Source: Paulinella micropora (Eukaryota; Cercozoa; Imbricatea; Euglyphida). Taken from it: DNA of 64,000 bases. The stretch lies in the NCBI GenBank assembly GCA_009731375.1, contig BJOX01000090.1, positions 1,016,458 through 1,080,457 on the forward strand, written 5' to 3'. The position numbers and the translations under genes are program-made. Position 1 is the stretch's first letter. Every line of letters begins with the position of its first letter. Under the pieces are notes generated by a model. The model was not told where the DNA came from. It ran no database searches and saw nothing but the letters and a program-made list of their open reading frames with translations. Shown piece after piece: positions 44,235 through 54,642 of this stretch.

Positions 44235-44255
44235 GATCCTCTTCCTGATACGAAG
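44235..44255 (+). repeat. Left terminal inverted repeat
   Basis: 21 bases starting GATCCTCTTCCTG, matching the reverse complement of 53,070-53,090. Confidence 0.95.
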
Positions 44256-44560
44256 GGCCGGAAGGTCGTAGGTCGTAAGGATTGCACAAATTTGCGTAGT
44301 CACTACCGGCATGCTTTTATGTTATTAAAAGTCGTAGTAAATAGCAAAAACAACTTTTATTAGTTTATATTAATATAATAATGCATTGTGACTACTTAAA
44401 TATAGCCTACGGCAACGCAAAGATAGCTGTACTACACATTCCAGACTGCTATGTGCCTGACGGTAAAGTCCGCTTCCCAGGCTGTGTAGCCGCGAATTAA
44501 GTAACAAAACGACGCAAAGCTGCAAAAAGAAAGCAAATTATAAATTGTCTGTGTTTTCCC

Positions 44561-44590
44561 GCCTCCGGTGGCACTTGGAGCGCCACCGGA
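44561..44590 (-). repeat. Subterminal palindrome, left copy 1
   Basis: GCCTCCGGTGGCACTTGGAG then CGCCACCGGAC: a stem of about 10 bp with a short loop. Same motif as the other four copies, in reverse orientation to the right-arm copies. Confidence 0.8.
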
Positions 44591-44741
44591 CTGCGTACGC
44601 AGGCTACCGCGCCACCCCACCCGTGATACCCACGTCAGGAGGGCAAGTCCGAATCCTAGCGCGGTACAACACAAATTGCACAACAAAATCAACCGTAAAC
44701 AGTAAAGTCAAGAGAGAAAATGAAAGTTAATGCTCTCTCCT

Positions 44742-44775
44742 GCCTCCGGTGGCACTTGTGGCGCCACCGGAGGCG
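44742..44775 (-). repeat. Subterminal palindrome, left copy 2
   Basis: GCCTCCGGTGGCACTTGTGG then CGCCACCGGAGGCGAG. This is the most perfect copy, and it lies about 30 bp past the stop of the leftward 667-codon gene. Confidence 0.85.
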
Positions 44776-44803
44776 AGTATGCTACCTTGTACGCGCTAAC
44801 GGT

Positions 44804-47073
44804 CTACTCAAGCCGAGAGTTACCCCCTGCCATGTAATTCAGAAACGAGGTACTTTGCTGTTGACTGTGTGACAAATACGACGTTGCTTGCTGCTGTGAG
44901 TATGCCAGATACGCCGCAAGGCCGCTGCCTCCACGGCCTCCACCGGCTGCTGGCTGGAAAACAGGTGACAACGCAGGCTGTTGACCTCCATATCCGCCAT
45001 GCTGGTCGGGCGGGGAGGACGGGGGGATTGCAAAGGGGACCACATGCGGCGGCGACGATGGGGGCGCGCACTTCTCCTTGCATCTGCACCCTTTGCCATG
45101 CTTAGCATCTGGTACACATTCCTCACATTTGCACCCTTTGCCATGTGGTACGCACCCTGTGCAATCGCACCCTTCTCCATGCCCGGGGACGCGTTGCGAC
45201 TGGCGGCACCGCGGGCATCGACAGCCTGGGGCGCATACCTGACGATCACCTCCCCCTTGGATCGGGCTCTGCCCGTCCGGCCGCTTTGAACCACTTTCCT
45301 TTGCAGTGCCACGCTTCACTTTCTTCTTTTTAGGTGACTGCAAGGGTGAATCTTCCGACTCATCATCCGAATCTTCCGACTCATCATCCGAATCCTCCTC
45401 GTCCGTTTCCTCTAAATCAAAACCAGGTACCCATCACATCAGATTGTGCACGGCAAGCTTATTACCTTGCGCGCGCGCTTCAGTATTATTAGCAGCAGCA
45501 AGCTTGGCCCTTGCCTTGGCGCGCTTCTTGATGCCCAGGGGGCACGTCGGGCAAAGGCAAGTTGGCAGGTGCGTCTGGTTGCCACCCTTGCCACCGACTC
45601 CAACTTTTTTACCAGCTGCAGTCTTCTTTGCAGGTAGCTGTGAGAGTGCAAGCATGTTTTGTGTTGTGTGGGTGCAGGCTCTTACCTTGAAGTTCTGGGG
45701 TGCAGGCGAAGGCTTATTGAAGCGAGGCCAAATCAACTTCCTGTCCGCATACGCCTCCAGAGGCATGTCCCGGGGCGTTACTCCCCCAACGTGCTGGGGC
45801 CAATACACAGAGCCCTTCTGGCCATCGTAGTCAAATAAAAAAAAACCGCCGTACACGAGGTTGTCCATCATTTTGAGGATGGGGTATTGATTTCTCTTGC
45901 CTTTCGGCAGAATCCAGGTGCAGTTTGCACCTGAACCCTCAGGCGCATGGTTTATCAGCGCGCCTGCGTTGCATGGCGGCTGGGAACGATCCTCTGCTAC
46001 TTCCTTGCGATGTGCTTTGGTAAAGCACCAGAGCTTGCCACCGATCTTGAGCGTGCTGTCGCCCGGACTTGCCAAAACAGCAGAGAAGCCTGCGGGATCC
46101 ACCTTTTCATCATAGCAGTCGCCCCAAAATTGTAGCAGCAGTTCCCTCCCGAATCCGCCGAGCTCCTCGCCCTCCCGCAGCCCAATGTCCCCGTACCGAG
46201 CTGCGTTGATGGGAACTAGCTGCACCCCGTAACCTTCTAGAGGATCTCTTCCCTCTGGATCAACGAACGAATCCATTGCAACAACGCGCACCTCGCCCTT
46301 TGGCAATACCGACTTGCGCCTGACCTTGCGGGACGCAATACTATCCCTGCGCATAATAAATTTTGCATCATTTTCAATGACAGACAAGCTGCTGTTGCTT
46401 ACCCCTGACTGCTGGATGCGCTCAGGGCGGTGCTGGAGGCAGAGGCCTTCGCGTCTGCACTGACTTTGGGGGGGGTTTGAGCGACCACGGTGGCGCGATA
46501 GCGCGGAATGGGAGGAAGCGGCTCGTCTTTCGGCAAGCGACCGTTCGCTGCTTGAATATGCGGCTCCAGTAGGGGATATACGCACTCTTGCAGAAAGCTG
46601 TCTCTGGCACGGCCTCTGTGCTCGCTCTGGTCTTTCTTCGTGGCCACTGCATCTATGTCTGCCTCCACCAAAAAGGACAAAGCAAAAGTGCGTTCGCTGG
46701 CTCCAGCGGGAGTGGTCTCAATCGCGACCAAGCACGATCGCGTGTTTATGGAATTCGCCAGAACTATAAACTTGCCAAGCGGGTCCTGTTGCAGGCGACG
46801 GCCCGGACTATGCAAGCAACAGATACCGCGATTGCATGTCTGTATGTGCAGCATTGCTTACCCAAGCACAAGGCATATGGCCGGGGGCACCATCGTTGTC
46901 AATACCCATTCACCTGCCTACGGGTAGGAGGGGGGTGGACTGCAGTGCATGCTATCAAAGCAGGAAATTACGGTCAGGTTCAGCCCGAGGTTGCTCCAGT
47001 ACTGGCTGTCGACACACGCGAAGTACTCCACAGATGTGCCCACAGAGTACGCTATCACAAGTCTAGACATCAT
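44804..47073 (-). CDS. Transposon gene: SET-like domain plus Cys-rich tail, 6 exons, 667 aa
   Basis: Minus-strand exons 47073-46972, 46917-46862, 46807-46403, 46346-45686, 45637-45466 and 45411-44804, with introns of 48-56 nt, GT/AG borders and consistent phase. The central part (about residues 190-410) contains GALINHAPEGSGANCTW and later GGFFLFDYDG. These resemble the N-H-S-C-x-P-N-C and E-L-x-x-D-Y signatures of SET methyltransferases, so I call it SET-like, tentatively. Then come CLCPTC, an acidic DDESEDSDDE stretch, a Lys-rich patch and a run of Cys pairs (CRCPRC, CDCTGC, CKCEEC, CRCKEKC) likely to bind zinc. The C-terminus is Gln/Ser-rich. The gene is intact in a TIR element, so it may help transposition or act on chromatin. 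Confidence 0.7.
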
Positions 47074-47124
47074 TGCAGTAGGGACACGGGGAGGGTGTGA
47101 AGAGCAAGAAAAAAACAGAAACAG

Positions 47125-48013
47125 TTAGTACCCTTTCTGTTGTTGCGCCTGTTCGATTGCGCTCATTCCGGCTGGAAATTTATAATAATACTGTTTTGCG
47201 GGCCTGACCTCCCAGAATTTATAATTTTTCTTCGCTTGTTCCCAGGCCGCTCGTGCTGCATCATCTGCTGCTTTTTGCTCAGCTATGAGCTTTAGGTTGG
47301 CGGCGGTATCGGCATCATCGATCGCGGCTTGGTCCTCCGTACCCTTACCGTCTTTCTTGTCCGCCGTGCTAGCGCTCACCGTAAGATCTTCCGTATGCGT
47401 GCCCTTACCGTCTTTCTCGTCCGCGGCGTCGCCCGCCTTATCCGCGATCGACTTGCTTTTAATGGAGTCTCCCCAAGCACCGAAGAGAGATGATTTTGGT
47501 TTTTGGACCGACAGTGGCACCGGCTCTGGCTGTTCATCCTCTTCAGGAAGTTGCAGTGCATCCAGATTGTGTGTAAAAACTTCGTCCGATCTCAACAAAG
47601 CAGCCCTGGCCGATGCGGAAATTGCGCTCAAGTGCTTGAGCTTTTCCAAAACATCATCTCTGTCCGGCGGTGGTGGGGGCGGGGGCTGTGTGCTGCTGGT
47701 ATCACCCTGCAATGCAATCACATTACGCAGCATGCAAACACCAGAAATCGCAAAAATAATACCGTTCCTGCCTGGGAGCTGATGCGCTCGTCTCCTCAAG
47801 ACCCTCCTTTGCCTCGTCACTGCAAAATATGCCAATGTCATGAGAAAACGACATCAAGATGACAGTACCCAGTGGCAGCTAGCGCTTCAGAGAAATCGAC
47901 ACGACGTGAAACTGGTCCAGCAGCCTTTTTGCTGCCAAGCCTCCCACCACGCTGCTTACGGCCGGGCGACCACTGCAAGAACGATTCGTTTATTTGTTTA
48001 TTTGTTTATTTGT

Positions 48014-48052
<39 letters not shown>

Positions 48053-49429
48053 TTGATTTTCTCTTGTATGTGTGTATGTATGTATGCGTGTATGTATGCG
48101 TGCATGTATGCATAGTTGTTGTTGCTTTCTCGTTACTCATCATTCATTTCTTTGTTTAATAGTTTATTTCTTTATTCGTTCATTTATTTACGAACTTACT
48201 TACTTACTTTCCTAACTATGTATGTATGTATGTACGCATGCGTGTAGGTATGCATGCAATATATATATGTATGCTTTGTTGTTGTTGCATGCATGCATGT
48301 ACGTATTTTGTCGTGCCTCATCATTCATTTCTTTGTTTAATAGTTTATTTCTTTATTCATTCATTTATTTACGAACTTACTTACTTACTTTCCTAACTAT
48401 GTATGTATGTATGTATGCATGCGTGTAGGTATGCATGCAATATATGTATGTATGCTTTGTTGTTGTTGCATGCATGCATGTACGTATTTTGTCGTGCCTC
48501 ATCATTCATTTCCTTATTTAATTGTTTATTTGTTTATTTATTTGTTTATTTACGAACTTACTTACTTACTTTCCTAACTATATATGTATGTATGTGTGCA
48601 TGCGTGTAGGTATGCATGCAATATATGTATGTATGCTTTGTTGTTGTTGCATGCATGCATGTACGTATTTTGTCGTGCCTCATCATTCATTTCCTTATTT
48701 AATTGTTTATTTGTTCATTTATTTGTTTATTTACGAACTTACTTACTTACTTTCCTAACTATGTATGTATGTATGTGTGCATGCGTGTAGGTATGCATGC
48801 AATAATAATTGCATGTATGCTCTGTTGTTGTTACTTGCATGGATGTACTTATTTTCTCGTTACTCATCATTCATTTCTTGATTTGATTATTTATTTATTT
48901 ATTTATTTATTTGTTTATTTACGAACTTACTTACTTACTTTCCTAACTATGTATGTATGAAGCAGCAAACCTTCTGCTGCGATTGTGCCTTCTTCGTGGC
49001 TTGAGAAGGTTTGCCCTCCCGCCGTTTTTTCGGCTGTTGTTCAGCTTCTGACACGTGCGAGTCATCCTTTTTTTCAGCTGAACCAGGCTGCTGACGCTTT
49101 GCCCTAGCTCTGCGACTATGAGTCGTCTTTTGTTCTGCCAGGCTAGGGTCAAAAAACTTTGGCTTTCCTGTGAGACTGCGAACTTTGGCTTTTCCTTGCG
49201 GGGCGTATCGAAAGACCATATTGTCTTCTTTTATGTCCCATGCCGGCACATTGGGATCTGGGCTTGGAAAATCATTGTACTGCATCGTGATTGCAGTGTC
49301 AATTTCGCAGTCGCCTAGCGGTTGCCATGTCTCGTCGTTATTCACTTGCACAAACACCGTCTGCTGTCCATCCTTTCTTTCCACACGATAGGCCTCGATA
49401 GTTTCTACAATAATCTTATCCTTGGGCAT
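47125..49429 (-). CDS. Transposon gene of unknown function, 4 exons, 396 aa
   Basis: Exons 49429-48971, 47972-47869, 47819-47763 and 47695-47125 join in phase to TAA. The N-terminal 100 residues form a small globular domain (MPKDKIIVETIEAYRVERKD...), followed by a basic Lys/Arg/Gln region, a Pro run (PPPPPPPD), helices and two DKKDGKGT-like repeats. I recognise no family. The donor of intron 1 is GTTTGC, less typical than the others, and intron 1 (998 nt) contains the 181-bp minisatellite. Exon 3 to 4 needs the acceptor ATACCAG. The start ATG faces the transposase-like gene 217 bp away, so the two may share a divergent promoter. Confidence 0.6.
47990..48956. repeat. TTTA repeat and 181-bp minisatellite (about 4.5 units)
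   Basis: GTTTATTT/ATTT repeat at 47,992-48,058, then units of about 181 bp whose conserved core is TACGAACTTACTTACTTACT (48,190, 48,371, 48,552, 48,733, 48,920). Units contain GTAT, GCATGCAT and TTGTTGTTG patches. The whole lies within intron 1 of the leftward 396-codon gene. Confidence 0.9.
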
Positions 49430-49645
49430 GCGAAAGGCAGTGGGGTAACAGGAACAGCACTTGAACTGGTTGAAGCGGGAATGCTCTCAAACTTAAGGAG
49501 AAATTCCAAAGAAACCCGCCGAACGCCACTATTCCCTGTACGGTACGGTGAGTTTAGGAGCTTTGAAAAAGCACCCTTGTGACACGTTTGTGCAGAGCGA
49601 GCCACTAGTGACACACCCTCGCAGGTCGTCACCTCTTCTCTTGTT

Positions 49646-51613
49646 ATGTTACATCCCACTTGTGCTGTAGTCGGCATCCCAATCTCGACCCTTTTCAGCT
49701 TGGAGGCTTCAGCCTTTGGAAAGCTCTATTCGGTGCTATACGAACAATGTGATTGTGAGTATGAACTGCTTGTTGTTGCTGTCCCAGAGGCATGCCATGT
49801 CGTTCCTAGCCAGATTAGCCACCCAATCAACCATAAGCCAGTCGGCAGTACAGTCTGCTGTAGCAAGGAGTCGGTCCTCTATACCGCTGTCTGCAAAGGT
49901 GGAGCTAGTGGAACAACGAAAAGTTCTCGAGTGTCAGAAGTCGCACCGTCAGCCGTTGCTTCATTCAATATGTTGAGCCCATCGAGTGGATCTGCATTCT
50001 CTTCCGGGGGCGTATCAGATACTGAATCTAGTGCACGTAGCGGCCATCATTCCAGGAAGCGACTTGATGAGACGCTAGTCGATGTTCGGCACCGTAAGAC
50101 TTTGGAAAGGAGCAGGAGATACCAAGAAAAGATGCGCTCAAGTAAGAGTCTCGATGGGATGACGGATGACCAACTGATGTGCTTACTTTTATCTAAGAAA
50201 GGCAAGGAGCAGTTCCCCCAAGTATCAGCGCTAGTACAGCAAGGGCAAGCGGAAGCTGCAGCTGCCAAGGCTGTCAAAGAAATTGTGCAGAGTTTTCCCT
50301 ATCGATCAGCTCACAAGCAGGCTTTTGTTGGGAAGCTTCGAGGGAAGATGACCTCAAAACAATTTCAAGAAATCTTTACTTCGATCAGCGATCGGTATGC
50401 GCGCAAAGCAGCAAAAGCTGTTCGAGATGCTGACGCCAATCTGCAGGAAGGGGTAAAACTGAAGAAGCCTGACATCTTTTCACAGCAAGTGATGGCGAAC
50501 GCCGAGCGAGAAAAGATCACACCGATGGAGAAGCGGATCACTGCTTCTGTTGTGAAAGAGAACTTGGCTGGGAAGTCAGGGTCTAACGCTGCATTTTGGT
50601 TTGGATCATTGGACTCCTTTTTTAATTGGTTCAGAACCACAGCCCACCCTCAAATCTACGCGCAAATGGTGGAGGAGTCAGGGGGCTTCAGCCTTTCCGG
50701 CGCCACGACTCGGTATATATGGGATTACCACATGCGAACTGAGGAGGAAGGAGGCAGCGGAGAGACGTCATCTCTTCCGGGCCCTGGCATCCGCACAGGC
50801 GATGGCGGGGGCGATTTTCATAACAGAGAGTGCATCATGGCGGAATCCAAGTATTTAGTATGTCACGCACCAGCTGATTGAATGCAGTCTGGCTGTAGGC
50901 TCTGGCAGAAGTACAACATTGAGATGCGCTCAGATATGCTGTGCGGCGGGCATGCCTGGAACGTGTGCGACGCGGACAAAGGCATACACACTAAGGTATT
51001 TCTCACGAGTCAGCTTGAGCAGGGCCGTGGTTTCGATATCGTTGAGGATTGGCTTCTTGCAGCTGCAAAAGCAGGGTTTGAGAACCATCGGTACTACGGT
51101 CACGACAGGGACGTGATCGAAGCGTGGATCAGCAAGAACAAGGAGAATCCCCGGAAGGTTGCGACGTGGATGTTTCAGGAGCTGCGCTCATTTGTTTACT
51201 ACCGGCCAACAGATGAGGGTAAAATTTTTACGCCTGGTGTGGCCTACGGCGCGGTTCACAGCGATGTTGAGTTCCGTGACCGCATTGTGTTGGATTTACG
51301 CCAAGACAAGGATGCTAAGGAGGGCAAGCGGTGCAAGAAGTGCACCCAGAGCTTGAAGTACCCCGTACCTGCGCACAAAAAGGACGAGCGGTGCAACTCC
51401 AAGCATCAGAGCTTGGGGGAGCCAGCCTTGGCGATACACGTGAAGTCCGGAGCGACCGATGGCATGAGCTACGAGGAAAAGCAGAGCTACTTCAACTCGG
51501 TGTCTGCTGCCAGCGGGGCGAGCAAAGAGCAAGGCAAAGGGAAGGTTCACCCAAATGCTCAAGCCCGAATGTATCGCTTTGCTGAAAGGGTTAGGGCTGT
51601 CGACGCAGGGTAA
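49646..51613 (+). CDS. Putative transposase (DDE-like C-terminus) with one in-frame TGA
   Basis: Two ORFs in the same frame, 49,646-50,881 and 50,882-51,613, are separated only by one TGA. The N-terminal part is basic and helical; the ATG at 49,970 (MLSPSSGSAF) is a plausible alternative start. After the stop the sequence GGHAWNVCDADKG resembles the H-x-x-x-x-C-D-x-x-x-G block found near the end of several DDE-type transposases, and a Cys-x2-Cys-x19-Cys-x3-His group (KKCTQSL...) could bind zinc. The stop could be a real mutation, a sequencing error, or part of an intron I could not place. If broken, this copy would depend on another source of transposase. I base the call on position, size and weak motifs. 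Confidence 0.5.
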
Positions 51614-51647
51614 CGTGGCCGACCTTTAGCAGAGACTGGAGGACGCT

Positions 51648-52094
51648 ATGGCGAGCCACAAGGGACGCGACGGCGACGGCGACGGCGGCAATACTGAAGA
51701 TGGCGCAGGCAAAAGCAGCAAAAAGAAAGCAAATAAAAAAGCAGGCCGGAAAAGGAAGCAGCCGGGCAACGCAGCGCGTGGTGGCCCTTCCTCCGGAGCG
51801 GCAGTGCGAGGCTCACGTCCCGCTGGGCGGGGCGGAGCAGCAAAGCGACAGAGGAGGGCGGCTCGGCCGGTGAATTACCAGGAGTCAGATCATGAGGAAG
51901 ATCAAAAGGACAGCGACTGGGACGAGGGGGACGCAAATTCCGAAGGAGGCGAGATCTGGCTCTGCAAACATTGCAACCATCCCAACAGCAACAACCCTCC
52001 TCCAGGCAGCGAAGATTACGTAGGCTGTGAGCTGTGCGAGCCCCCTGGCGGCTTTCCCGACAGCAGCAGCGAGGACGAAGCACTTGTCTGGTGA
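51648..52094 (+). CDS. Transposon small basic/acidic protein with C-terminal Cys pairs
   Basis: 148 codons, 35 bases downstream of the transposase-like gene in the same direction. The N-terminal half is Gly/Lys/Arg-rich with a possible nuclear signal (KKKANKKAGRKRK). The middle is acidic (SDHEEDQKDSDWDEGD). The end carries WLCKHC and VGCELCEPP, a Cys-x2-Cys...Cys-x2-Cys zinc-ribbon-like pair. No family is recognised. It may be a DNA-binding accessory of the transposon. Confidence 0.65.
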   Translation: MASHKGRDGDGDGGNTEDGAGKSSKKKANKKAGRKRKQPGNAARGGPSSGAAVRGSRPAGRGGAAKRQRRAARPVNYQESDHEEDQKDSDWDEGDANSEGGEIWLCKHCNHPNSNNPPPGSEDYVGCELCEPPGGFPDSSSEDEALVW

Positions 52095-52194
52095 ATTACT
52101 TGCATAGAATTCGTATTTGCCGCAGCAAAATTGTTTGGCTGATTTAGATTGACTTGGGCGCGTTCACGGTCGCCAGTGCGATGGTGGCTGGCAC

Positions 52195-52226
52195 GCTTCG
52201 GTGGCTCGTAGTGCCACCGGAGGCGG
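52195..52226 (+). repeat. Subterminal palindrome, right copy 1
   Basis: CGGTGGCTCGTAGTGCCACC then GGAGGCGG; same motif as in the left arm, mirror orientation, about 100 bp past the last stop. Confidence 0.8.
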
Positions 52227-52535
52227 GAATGCATAATCATTTTATTTTTTGCAATATTTTTTTCCGCTTTTGCTTCATCAACATGCGGTTTTTTTGCTGT
52301 TTGCGCAAGCATTTGCCTTGTCACGATTATAGGTAGGTGCGTGGTGCGGGGTGGTACGCAGGTGGCAGGCGATCGGTCGCGCCGGTGCGCGCTCAGCGCG
52401 CATTCATCAAGGATTTTTTGTTTTAAGTTTAGTGTTGTTTTGTTTCATTCACTGCTGTATTTCTAGCGGGGAATCAGTACTTCCGTGATATCCGGGATCG
52501 GGACATGTAATAATACGTTTTGCGGGTGCAGAGCA

Positions 52536-52565
52536 AGAGGTGGCGCTAAGTGCCACCACAGGCGT
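52536..52565 (+). repeat. Subterminal palindrome, right copy 2
   Basis: AGGTGGCGCTAAGTGCCACC then ACAGGCG. Confidence 0.75.
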
Positions 52566-52731
52566 GGATTTTCCCGCCAAAGCAATCTTCATAATCAGTT
52601 TTAAGTTTTTTCTTTTTTATTCCATTTATCTATACATAAAATCTATGCATGACATGTAGCCGTCCACGATTTTGCGACTATAATATTGCTGGTGGGATGC
52701 AAGCAGTACGTGTTTGTCCTGGGTGGCACGG

Positions 52732-52763
52732 TGTGGTGGCGCCCAAGTGCCACCAGAGGTGAG
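52732..52763 (+). repeat. Subterminal palindrome, right copy 3
   Basis: TGGTGGCGCCCAAGTGCCAC then CAGAGGTGAG. Confidence 0.75.
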
Positions 52764-52765
52764 AT

Positions 52766-53069
52766 AAATCAGGAAAATAATTTGTCATTGATGCAGGGTT
52801 TGTTTATGTTTGTTTATTATATGTTTTAGTTGCAGGAAAGCGTTTGTAACATATCGTATACAATGAATTAGCGCGTATGACTAGCTGTTTGACTGTAGTG
52901 TCGGTACGTCGGGCTGAGAGTCAGACGCAACAGGTATTAAAGTTTTTTTAGCAGACTTTTGCAGTAAAAATGATTTTTTTAGCATTAAAATAATGTTTTT
53001 ACGAATAATACTGACATTTTAACAATTTACGCAAAATTTTGTTTCTCTACGACCGGACATGGGGCGGCT
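52766..53069. other. Right arm of the transposon, gene-free
   Basis: AT-rich sequence with no ORF, between the last palindrome and the right terminal repeat. Confidence 0.6.
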
Positions 53070-53090
53070 CTTCGTATCAGGAAGAGGATC
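53070..53090 (-). repeat. Right terminal inverted repeat
   Basis: CTTCGTATCAGGAAGAGGAT ending in C, the exact reverse complement of the left end. Confidence 0.95.
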
Positions 53091-53666
53091 ATTAGATTTA
53101 GAGTGAATAATTCTTCAACGAGTGGGTTCATATGGGAGAATAGTTCAAATACTGCTTTAATGTCTTTGAAAGCAAGCGATGGACAATTATGGGTATTGTC
53201 TAATCCAATTCAATATTCAGACAGGAGAAAAAAAGAAGATATAAAGGAATGCTTAGGCTTAGATTTTATTAATAAGTTAAATCCAGTTTGCTATCGTATG
53301 ATTGATGACAACAAGAAATGTAGGACTGGCTTAATAGCACAGGAACTGGAAGAAATACTAACAGAAATGGATATGCTAGATTTTGGTGGATTTATAAAAG
53401 AAAAAATTATGGTTCCGTGTCCAAAGCAAAAAAAAGAATGCAAATTGAAAGGTGTGAGTGTTAATCCAGAAGATGTTAAATGTGTTGATAGTGGTGATGT
53501 CGGTTATGGTATAGGTTATTCCGAGTTTATCGCCCCGTTAATTAAGGCCACACAGGAGTTATCGGAAAAGGTAGTTAATTTAGAAAAAGAAAATAAACTT
53601 TTACTTAATATACTACAAGACCAAGCAAATTTAGTAGCAGAAATCCGTAATAACAATGCCACCTAG
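53091..53666 (+). pseudogene. PLV fibre C-terminus with peptidase S74 chaperone domain
   Basis: Continuation of the fibre gene interrupted at 44,234. After GFIWENSSNTALMSL, which matches the paralogous block at 43,480, comes YSDRRKKEDIKECLGLDFI, the start of the S74 intramolecular chaperone (self-cleaving endosialidase C-terminal domain). It ends with an amphipathic helix (LSEKVVNLEKENKLLLN) that trimerises in this family. Ser-Asp at the cleavage site is present (YSDRRKK). This part is open from the junction to TAG 53,666. As a separate piece it has no start of its own. Confidence 0.8.
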
Positions 53667-54003
53667 ATTACACCCTCCACCTCCACTCATTGATATGGCA
53701 GATGGCGAACTAACACCAGAGTTGAAGAACCGTGTTTTAGATATTTCATTGAAGAATGAAGAAAAAAAAGTAGAGCACGAATTGGAAGACAACTGGAATT
53801 GTTGTTGTATAAAGAACAGACCAACTGACAGCCGACTTATTAAATACTTATTTCAAATGGGAATCATTATCGCTATTATAACCCTTTGTATCGTGAGGTT
53901 GTCTGAAAAGAACTTACCGTGCGAAACAGCCAACACGTACGTCGGTATTTTGACCTTACTTATCGGTATCTGCCTTCCATCACCTTCTTCAAGTAAGAAA
54001 TGA
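53656..54003 (+). CDS. PLV two-transmembrane protein
   Basis: 115 codons, overlapping the fibre end by 11 bases. A Pro-rich start (MPPRLHPPPPL) and charged segment lead to two hydrophobic helices (about residues 66-81 and 94-107: MGIIIAIITLCIV and YVGILTLLIGICLP) separated by a short loop with Cys. The DSRLIKYLFQ lead-in to the first helix resembles small membrane proteins seen in PLVs and marine giant viruses. It is probably a virion membrane or entry-exit protein; function unknown. Intact. Confidence 0.7.
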   Translation: MPPRLHPPPPLIDMADGELTPELKNRVLDISLKNEEKKVEHELEDNWNCCCIKNRPTDSRLIKYLFQMGIIIAIITLCIVRLSEKNLPCETANTYVGILTLLIGICLPSPSSSKK

Positions 54004-54231
54004 GCATTCATATAGTTGAGTTTTATACCAAGAAGCATCACTACCTGAGCACATTAAAGGAATGGCTTCATCAAAACTAACACACCAATCACTAAAAGGT
54101 TTATACACACATTTAAATTTTGTTTCTATTCCTTTTTGAATACAATAAACACAACTTTCATTTTTTTCTCACTGACCCGTGAATAGAAATCACAAGCAGT
54201 CCGAGCAGAAATATTAATTAATAAAAAGTTT

Positions 54232-54627
54232 ATGAAGATTAGTATAGAGGGCATCACAATGGCGGACTATAAATTCCAAAAGATTATTTTTCTGAGTAAT
54301 GATTTTCCAGGAGGGGTTAATGGTAGTAAGACATTCGACAAAACCATTAAATTGAACTTTACCCCGACTATGAATGTTAAGTTTATCCACTATATGAATG
54401 ACGTGACGGAGACGAAAACAAGAATCCTTTATATGGACCGCATTGGAATTATTGGAACATTCGCTGATAGCAACACTGCGAACATTTCCAATCTTAGCTA
54501 CAACTTGGGGATTATTAATTGGACCGATGGTCAATACAGTTTTAGAGTGCTTAAAACAGACAATGGCAGTATTGAAACTGACCAACTAGCTGGAAGAATT
54601 GTTATTTGTTTAGAATTTTTGGCTTGA
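54232..54627 (+). CDS. PLV conserved-type structural protein, unknown
   Basis: 131 codons; the better start may be the ATG at 54,259 (MADYKFQKIIF). It is beta-rich with alternating hydrophobics and no signal peptide. It is compact and intact, located just before the packaging ATPase (16-base spacing). A virion component is likely from position only. Confidence 0.55.
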   Translation: MKISIEGITMADYKFQKIIFLSNDFPGGVNGSKTFDKTIKLNFTPTMNVKFIHYMNDVTETKTRILYMDRIGIIGTFADSNTANISNLSYNLGIINWTDGQYSFRVLKTDNGSIETDQLAGRIVICLEFLA

Positions 54628-54642
54628 TAAAAATATATAGCG

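Larger units (their letters stand above)
44235..53090. mobile_element. 8,856-bp TIR transposon nested in the PLV fibre gene
   Basis: Left end GATCCTCTTCCTGATACGAA and right end are perfect inverted repeats for 21 bases, then diverge. AT lies on both sides. Removing the element and one AT makes the fibre frame continuous (Ser-Tyr-Ala-Ile-Arg-Phe-Arg), as in the paralogous fibre block at 43,430-43,450. Either a 2-bp AT duplication with GATCC termini or no duplication with TGATCC termini fits. The interior is more GC-rich, with introns, and holds four genes diverging from about 49.5 kb. I do not recognise a known superfamily. Confidence 0.9.

Noticed and set aside
48222-48960. Series of similar 60-85-codon ORFs (MYVCMHACRYACN type)
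   Set aside because: They are translations of the 181-bp minisatellite, one per unit, inside an intron.
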